Of a stretch of DNA of 64,000 nucleotides, positions 58,433 through 64,000 are shown piece by piece. The notes beneath the pieces were generated by a model. The model was not told where the DNA came from and ran no database searches. It saw only the letters and a program-made list of their open reading frames with translations. Within the stretch, counting starts at the first letter, position 1; each line of letters starts with the position of its first letter. Origin of the DNA: Phorcus lineatus (taxonomy: Eukaryota > Mollusca > Gastropoda > Trochida > Trochidae); the NCBI GenBank assembly GCA_921293015.1, contig OV121090.1, positions 1,364,001 through 1,428,000 on the forward strand, written 5' to 3'. The position numbers and the translations under genes are program-made.

Positions 58433-59940
58433 CAGAGTCAATTACGTTGATGGAGCAGGATGGTCTTACCTCTGAGGAGACAGGAAAAAGTCATGAACTG
58501 TAAATATTGTTCTGGGTCTTGTGACAGACAACCCTAACGTTTTTTGAAACCTCAGATTTAACATGATTAAGATTGCTCGGAGGTTTGTGGGTAGTGCAAC
58601 AGGGCAGTGGAGTGTCGGTCATCATGATAACGCTTCCTTATCAAAATTATGTATCAACGAAGTGTTTGTCATGTTCAAACATCTTGAAATAATAGACGTG
58701 TTAAGCAAAATGAATGACTTAGTTTAGCATGGAAATATACTATAATTTTAAGAAGAAGAAATAATATTAAGTTAATTTAGATTCATTGAGCAGTATCATT
58801 TTCTCAGTTGTGTTTCAATCCTTGACACACGTTTGGTGTTAGATCATGTTTGAAAAGTATTTGAATTCCATGTTCATTTAATTCAGAGCCATGAGGGATA
58901 CATTTTAGGATAACATGGATTAACCTAAGGCATGACACCTGCCGTCTGTTTGATTTTTCATACACTAATATATTCTTTGTTTTTATTTAACTCACTTTGA
59001 ACCATGAATACCAAGGGGGAGACACAAATAATAATAGATGTGTGTATAGTCTAAACTTTATATTATTTGATGATTGATTGGTAAATAAACTGACATTATT
59101 TGTAAGAAATCTGTTATCATTTGTACAATAATTAAAAATAAAGTTTTGTTGAAGTTTATTACTTGTGTTTGTTAATTCATTTGAAGAAATGACTTCAAAA
59201 TAGGAATAAATCTTGCAAGAAAAGATGCCAGGGATATGTTTTGAACCTGACAAACTAGGCTGCCTGAAGAAACATTTCAAGGTGATAATCCAAACTGAAA
59301 CCCCCATAAAAATTGTCCATATTTGATTATACCAAATTAATAAAAATACTAATTGCACTATCCTCAAATTATGTCTTCATAGTTATCAATTCAATGGAGG
59401 TGGTTTTCTCAAAATAAAAATATTGCTTTTATCCTTCAATAAACTTTTCTGCTGTGATAAAAAGTGAATTTTTTTTTTAAAAATAGAGCCAATGGCTCTG
59501 CACCTAATTAAGTCACATACAATATATCGTATTGAATCAATGATATGTTCCCCTTTTTATCCAAACGAAATACCTTTGGGTATAGTCTCTTGTCCCTCTG
59601 CGTTTCATGGAGCAGAACTAAAAAACTGCTCATCATGAAGATTTGCAAATGTGTAACCTACCTACTGAAGTGGTGACTTTTGATACAATTAGATTTTTCC
59701 CATGGCGACTATAAAAAGCATCCTAAAAAAGAAGCACTGAAAATGGTAACCATACTAAGTACTGACTTTGTGCAATAATCTAAACAATAACACAAGAGGA
59801 CAAGTTGCAGTAATGTTGGCCTACCCTTTCTATGTAGACATGAATTCCCATTTAATTAATTACCGTTACATTTTTGCATTTTTTTGCTCTTTGCTTTTTG
59901 CTCCCTTCCAACAAAAAACTTCCTTTTAATGTTGCCTCTT
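58433..59940. other. Intergenic DNA
   Basis: AT-rich. The longest open frame (126 codons, minus strand, 58987-59367) has no recognisable motif and is not called. Nothing else is seen. Confidence 0.5.
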
Positions 59941-60030
59941 CTTTCACATCTCCACAAGAGGACCTAAACTTTCACATCTCCACATGAGGACCTAAACTTT
60001 CACATCTCCACATGAGGACCTAAACTTTCA
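59941..60030 (+). repeat. 28-bp minisatellite, three copies
   Basis: CTTTCACATCTCCACAWGAG followed by GACCTAAA is repeated three times with one variable base, then a partial fourth copy. It lies about 54 bp from a family-A MITE. Confidence 0.93.
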
Positions 60031-60083
60031 ATCGCTGTTAGTGTTAAGATAGTCATAAGTACCATACATTAACATTCATTGGC

Positions 60084-60561
60084 TTAAAGAGCCACTCCGT
60101 GAGTTGTTGGAGTCATATATGCCAAACTTAATCAATGGTGTCATTTGATCGCGAAGTATCGACTAATACCAGAAAGACACATTTTAAAGCTTATTGGTTT
60201 TTTTAAAGTGACAATATGAAGGTAGAACGTCACAATTATAATCGAAAACAGGACAGTGGCGTGCGCCAAATAGTCAAATGTAAATTTGGAGACTTATCTA
60301 AAACAGCCAGGAGGGCAGTTAGGAGTTAATGGTGTTTGTTAGGTTATATAACTAGTATCCATGTATATTGGACGTGAGATCTACACCTCTGTGCATTTAT
60401 AAGGCTGTTTTGAGATTTTCATTGAAAACAAGTATATATCATAAATATGTCTTTTGGACATGAAAAGTTAAGATGTTTTGATTTTATATCACCACATATG
60501 ACATTTAGGTTCGTATGAAAGGTAAATAATATGTTATGAAAATCACGGAGTGGCTCTTTAA
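60084..60561. mobile_element. MITE, family A copy 2 (TTAA target site)
   Basis: Full-length copy with TTAA at 60084-60087 and 60558-60561 and the same AGAGCCACTCCGTGAG termini as 3080-3556. It is similar to copy 1 along its whole length in the same orientation, with only scattered substitutions and a few short indels. This implies amplification not long ago. Confidence 0.9.
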
Positions 60562-61079
60562 GACTATCTTAGGGCTAAAAGAACTACGAAAATTGAGGCC
60601 CATGCAGGTCTTGAAGTTGCCATCTTCACTATCTTGCTACTTTGTCCATTCTTTCTCCATTCACCAGCTTTTTATTAGTGGTGTTACGGCTCATCGATAT
60701 TATCAAGGACAAACATCTTTAAAATATACCAGGATAGTTAAATTGTTAATGTCCTTGATCAAAACCAAATAACTATATATGAAAAATGATTTTATTATAT
60801 TTTAAAGATTACAGTGTAACACATATATAATATTTTATCAACAAATCAATCTCTTGATCTTGTGGTTTCACTTCATGTAATGTTTATGATAGGTTGGTAA
60901 CTTAGATATAGCATTACTTTTTAAGTCATATCTATTCATCTGCCTTAAACTGAAGAGATTCGGGATAAAAAGTGTATCGCAACCATGGTTTCTTGATGAA
61001 TATCATCTCGAAGTTCTATGGTCAATCCTAAAACATGGAATGGAGGTACATAGTCTGGGCACTAAGGCTATGATACACA
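60562..61079. other. Intergenic DNA before the satellite array
   Basis: AT-rich; no gene or repeat identified. Confidence 0.5.
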
Positions 61080-64000
61080 GGTCACCAGCTCTTTACCCGC
61101 ATCAACATCAGCAACTCTGTTTCCACATCACCAGCTCTTTATTCATATAACAGGCTTTTTTCATCACAACAGCTGTTCTTTTCTCCATATCAGCAGCTCT
61201 TTCTCCACATCAGCAGCTCTTTCTCCACATCAGCAGCTCTTTACCCACATCACCAGCTCTTTCTCCACATCAGCAACTCTTTCTCCTCATATTATCCCAG
61301 CTCTTTATACTCATCAGCAGCTCTTTATACTCATCAGCAGCTCTTTATATACATCAGCATCTCTTTCTCCACATCACCAGCTCTTTCTCCACATCACCAG
61401 CTCTTTCTCCTCATATTATCCCAGCTCTTTATACTCATCAGCAGCTCTTTATATACATCAGCATCTCTTTCTCCACATCACCAGCTCTTTCTCCACATCA
61501 CCAGCTCTTTCTCCTCATATTATCCCAGCTCTTTATACTCATCAGCAGCTCTTTATATACATCAGCATCTCTTTCTCCACATCACCAGCTCTTTCTCCAC
61601 ATCACCAGCTCTTTCTCCTCATATTATCCCAGCTCTTTATACTCATCAGCAGCTTTTTCCCAATATATACAGCTCTTGATATACATCAGCAGCTCTTGAT
61701 ATACATCAGCAGCTCTTTTTATACATCAGCAGCTCTTTTTGTACATCAGCAGCTGTTTATATGCATCAGCAGCTCTTAATCCACATCTCCAACTCTTTCC
61801 AAATATATGCAGCTCTTTACATTAATCATCAGATCTTTATATATGTCAGCAGCTCTTTACATTAATCAGCAGCTCTTTATACTCAGCAAATTTTTATGAT
61901 ATATCTGCAACTCTTTCTCCACATCAGCAGCATCTTAATATACATCAGAAGTTCTTTATACACATCAGAAGCACTTCTCCAATATATACAGCTCTCTATA
62001 TACATCAGCTCTTTCCAAATATATGCAATACATCAGCAGCTCTTTATACTCAACAAAAGCTCCAAATGTACATCAGCAGCTCTTTATATAAATCAGCAGC
62101 TCTTTTTATACATCAGCAGCTCTTTAAACTCATCACAAGCTCTTAATATACATCAGCAGCTCTTTATACTCATTAGCAGCTCCATCTCCACATCAGCAGC
62201 TCTTTATACTCATTAGCAGCTCCATCTCCACATCAGCAGCTCTTTATACTCATTAGCAGCTCCATCTCCACATCAGCAGCTCTTTCAGAATATATACAGC
62301 TCCTTAATATTTACATCAGCTCTTTATATACATCAGCAGATCTTTATATACATCAACAAATTTTTATATATATCTGCAACTCTTTCTCCACATCAGCAGG
62401 TCTTTCCAAATATATGCAGCTTTTTATATACATCAGCTGCTCTTTATACTCATAAGCAGCGCCTTCTCCACATCAGCAGCTCTTTCCCAACATATTCAGC
62501 TCTTTCCCAATATATTCAGCTCTTTATATACATCAGCAGCTCTTTATATACATCAGCAACTCTTTATATACATCAACAAATTTTTATTATATATCTGCAA
62601 CTCTCTCTCCACATCAGCAGCTCTTTCCAAATATATGCAGCTCTTTACATAAATCAGCAGCTCTTTTTATATATCAGGATCTGTATATATGCATCAGCAG
62701 CTCTTTATCCACATCACCAGCTCTTTCCAAATATATGCAGCTCTTTATATAAATCAGCTGCTCTATATACACATCAGCAGCTCTTTATACTCACCAGAAG
62801 CTCTATATGTACATCAGCAGCTCCTTCTCAACATCAGCAGCTCCTTCTCAACATCAGCAGCTCTTTAGATACATCAGCAGCTCTTTCTCAACATCAGCAG
62901 CTCTTTAGATACATCAGCAGCTCTTTAGATACATCAGCAGCTCTTTACATACTCTTTATACTCATTACCAGCTCCTTCATTACCAGCACAACAGCAGCTC
63001 TTTCCAAATATATGCAGCTCTTTATATACATCAGCAGCTCTTTATACACATCAGCAGCTCTTTCCAAATATAAACAGCTCTTTATATACAACAGCAGCTC
63101 TTTCCAAATATACATCAGCAGATCTTTATAGTCATTAGCAGCTCCTTCTCCACATCAGCAGCTCTTTCCCAATATATACAGCTGTTTATACACATCAGCA
63201 ACTCTTTATATACATCAGCAGCTCTTTATATACATCAAAAGCTCCTTCTCCACATCAGCAGCTCTTTTCCAATATATACAGCTCTTTATATAAATGAGCA
63301 GCTCTTTCTCAATATATGCAGCTCTTTATATACAACAGCAGCTCTTTCCAAATATATGCAGCTCTTTATGTATATCAGCAGCTCTTTATATACATCACCA
63401 GCTCTTTATATACATCAGAAGTTCTTTATACACGTCAGAAGCACTTCTTCAATATATACAGCTCTCTATATACAACAGCAACTCTTTCCAAATATATGCA
63501 GCTCTTTACATAAATCAGCAAATCTTTTTATACATCAGGAGCTGTTTATCTGCATCAGAAGCTCTTAATCCACATCACCGGCTCTTTCCAAACATATGCA
63601 GCTCTTTATATAAATCAGCTGCTCTATATATACATCAGCAGCTCTTTATATAAATCAGCAGCTCTTTATCCACATCAGCAGATCTTCATATACATCAGCA
63701 TCTCCTTCTCCAACTCAGAAGCTCTTTCCCAATATAAACAGCTTTTTATACACATCAGCAGCTCTTTATATAAATCAGCAGCTTTTTCCCAACATATGTA
63801 GCTCTTTATATACATCAGCAGCTCTTTATTTACGTCAACAACTCTTAATACATATCTTCCACTCTTTCTCCACATCAGCAGCTCTTTCGCAATATATGCA
63901 GCTCTTTATATACATCAGCAGCTCTTTATTCACATCAGCAGCTCTTTATATACATCAGCATCTCTCTCTACACCACAGCAGCTCTTAATACTCATCAGCA
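61080..64000 (+). repeat. 20-bp CAGCAGCTCTTTATATACAT satellite array (continues past window)
   Basis: Almost 3 kb consist of degenerate monomers around the consensus CATCAGCAGCTCTTTATATA, with variants such as CTCCACATCACCAGCTCTTT and CCAAATATATGCAGCTCTTT. At 61407, 61511 and 61615 the block beginning CTCCTCATATTATCCC recurs at exactly 104 bp, a higher-order repeat. A first block at 61283 is one 20-bp monomer longer. Because 20 is not a multiple of three, all frames yield Ser/Leu/Tyr/Ile-rich open frames, which are artefacts. The array has no end inside the window. Confidence 0.95.

Noticed and set aside
58987..59367. 126-codon minus-strand open frame
   Set aside because: No known motif, AT-driven composition, and no splice or gene context.
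61896..63653. Open frames of 106 and 119 codons in the satellite
   Set aside because: Translations of the 20-bp monomer, repeating every 20 residues in any frame.
61080..64000. CRISPR-like array of short repeats
   Set aside because: Eukaryotic context, no unique spacers, and monomers head to tail; this is a satellite.

Overview
The window looks like a piece of an AT-rich metazoan nuclear genome. Genes are split into many small exons, introns reach 8.5 kb, and there are tRNA-derived SINEs, MITEs and satellite DNA but no bacterial gene organisation. The SINE tails (G-A-G-T-G-A-G-T... followed by TTAACGCCGC) and the scattered AGTTATCTCCCT words are of a kind I associate with molluscs. A lophotrochozoan, probably a mollusc, is my best inference; the species cannot be named from this sequence.

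Three protein-coding genes are supported. (1) A kinesin-3 family gene of the KIF28/KLP-6 type runs on the + strand from 6944 to the stop at 39325. I assembled 25 coding exons whose phases all agree. They encode 1085 visible residues: motor, neck/coiled coil, FHA domain and long tail, ending in a CaaX-like box (Cys-Ile-Leu-Gln). The first 30-45 residues of the motor were not found and probably lie upstream. (2) An E2F4/5-type repressor-class transcription factor lies on the - strand (52106 down to 45976; 9 exons, 358 aa, complete). (3) A BTBD17-like BTB-BACK protein lies on the + strand (52858-54708; 2 exons, 482 aa, complete). E2F and BTBD17-like are head to head with 751 bp between their start codons, and E2F and the kinesin are tail to tail. 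I see no shared pathway among the three.

Layout: 1-6943 is upstream sequence with a tRNA-like SINE fragment, two TTAA-flanked MITEs and a decayed LINE reverse transcriptase. 6944-39325 is the kinesin, whose introns hold MITEs, foldback elements, SINEs, a 38-bp minisatellite and an approximately 780-bp CT/GT microsatellite. 39326-45975 is 3' UTR and intergenic DNA with SINE copies. 45976-54708 holds the divergent E2F/BTB pair. 54709-61080 is intergenic with repeats. 61080-64000 is a 20-bp satellite array that runs off the window end.

The most interesting signals are at splice sites and the kinesin C terminus. The 3' splice site of one exon is the last unit of a minisatellite. The 5' splice site of the FHA exon is followed by four more donor-like copies at about 41-bp spacing. 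There are two candidate extra in-frame exons (21 nt and 51 nt), one GC-AG intron, and the possible prenylation motif.
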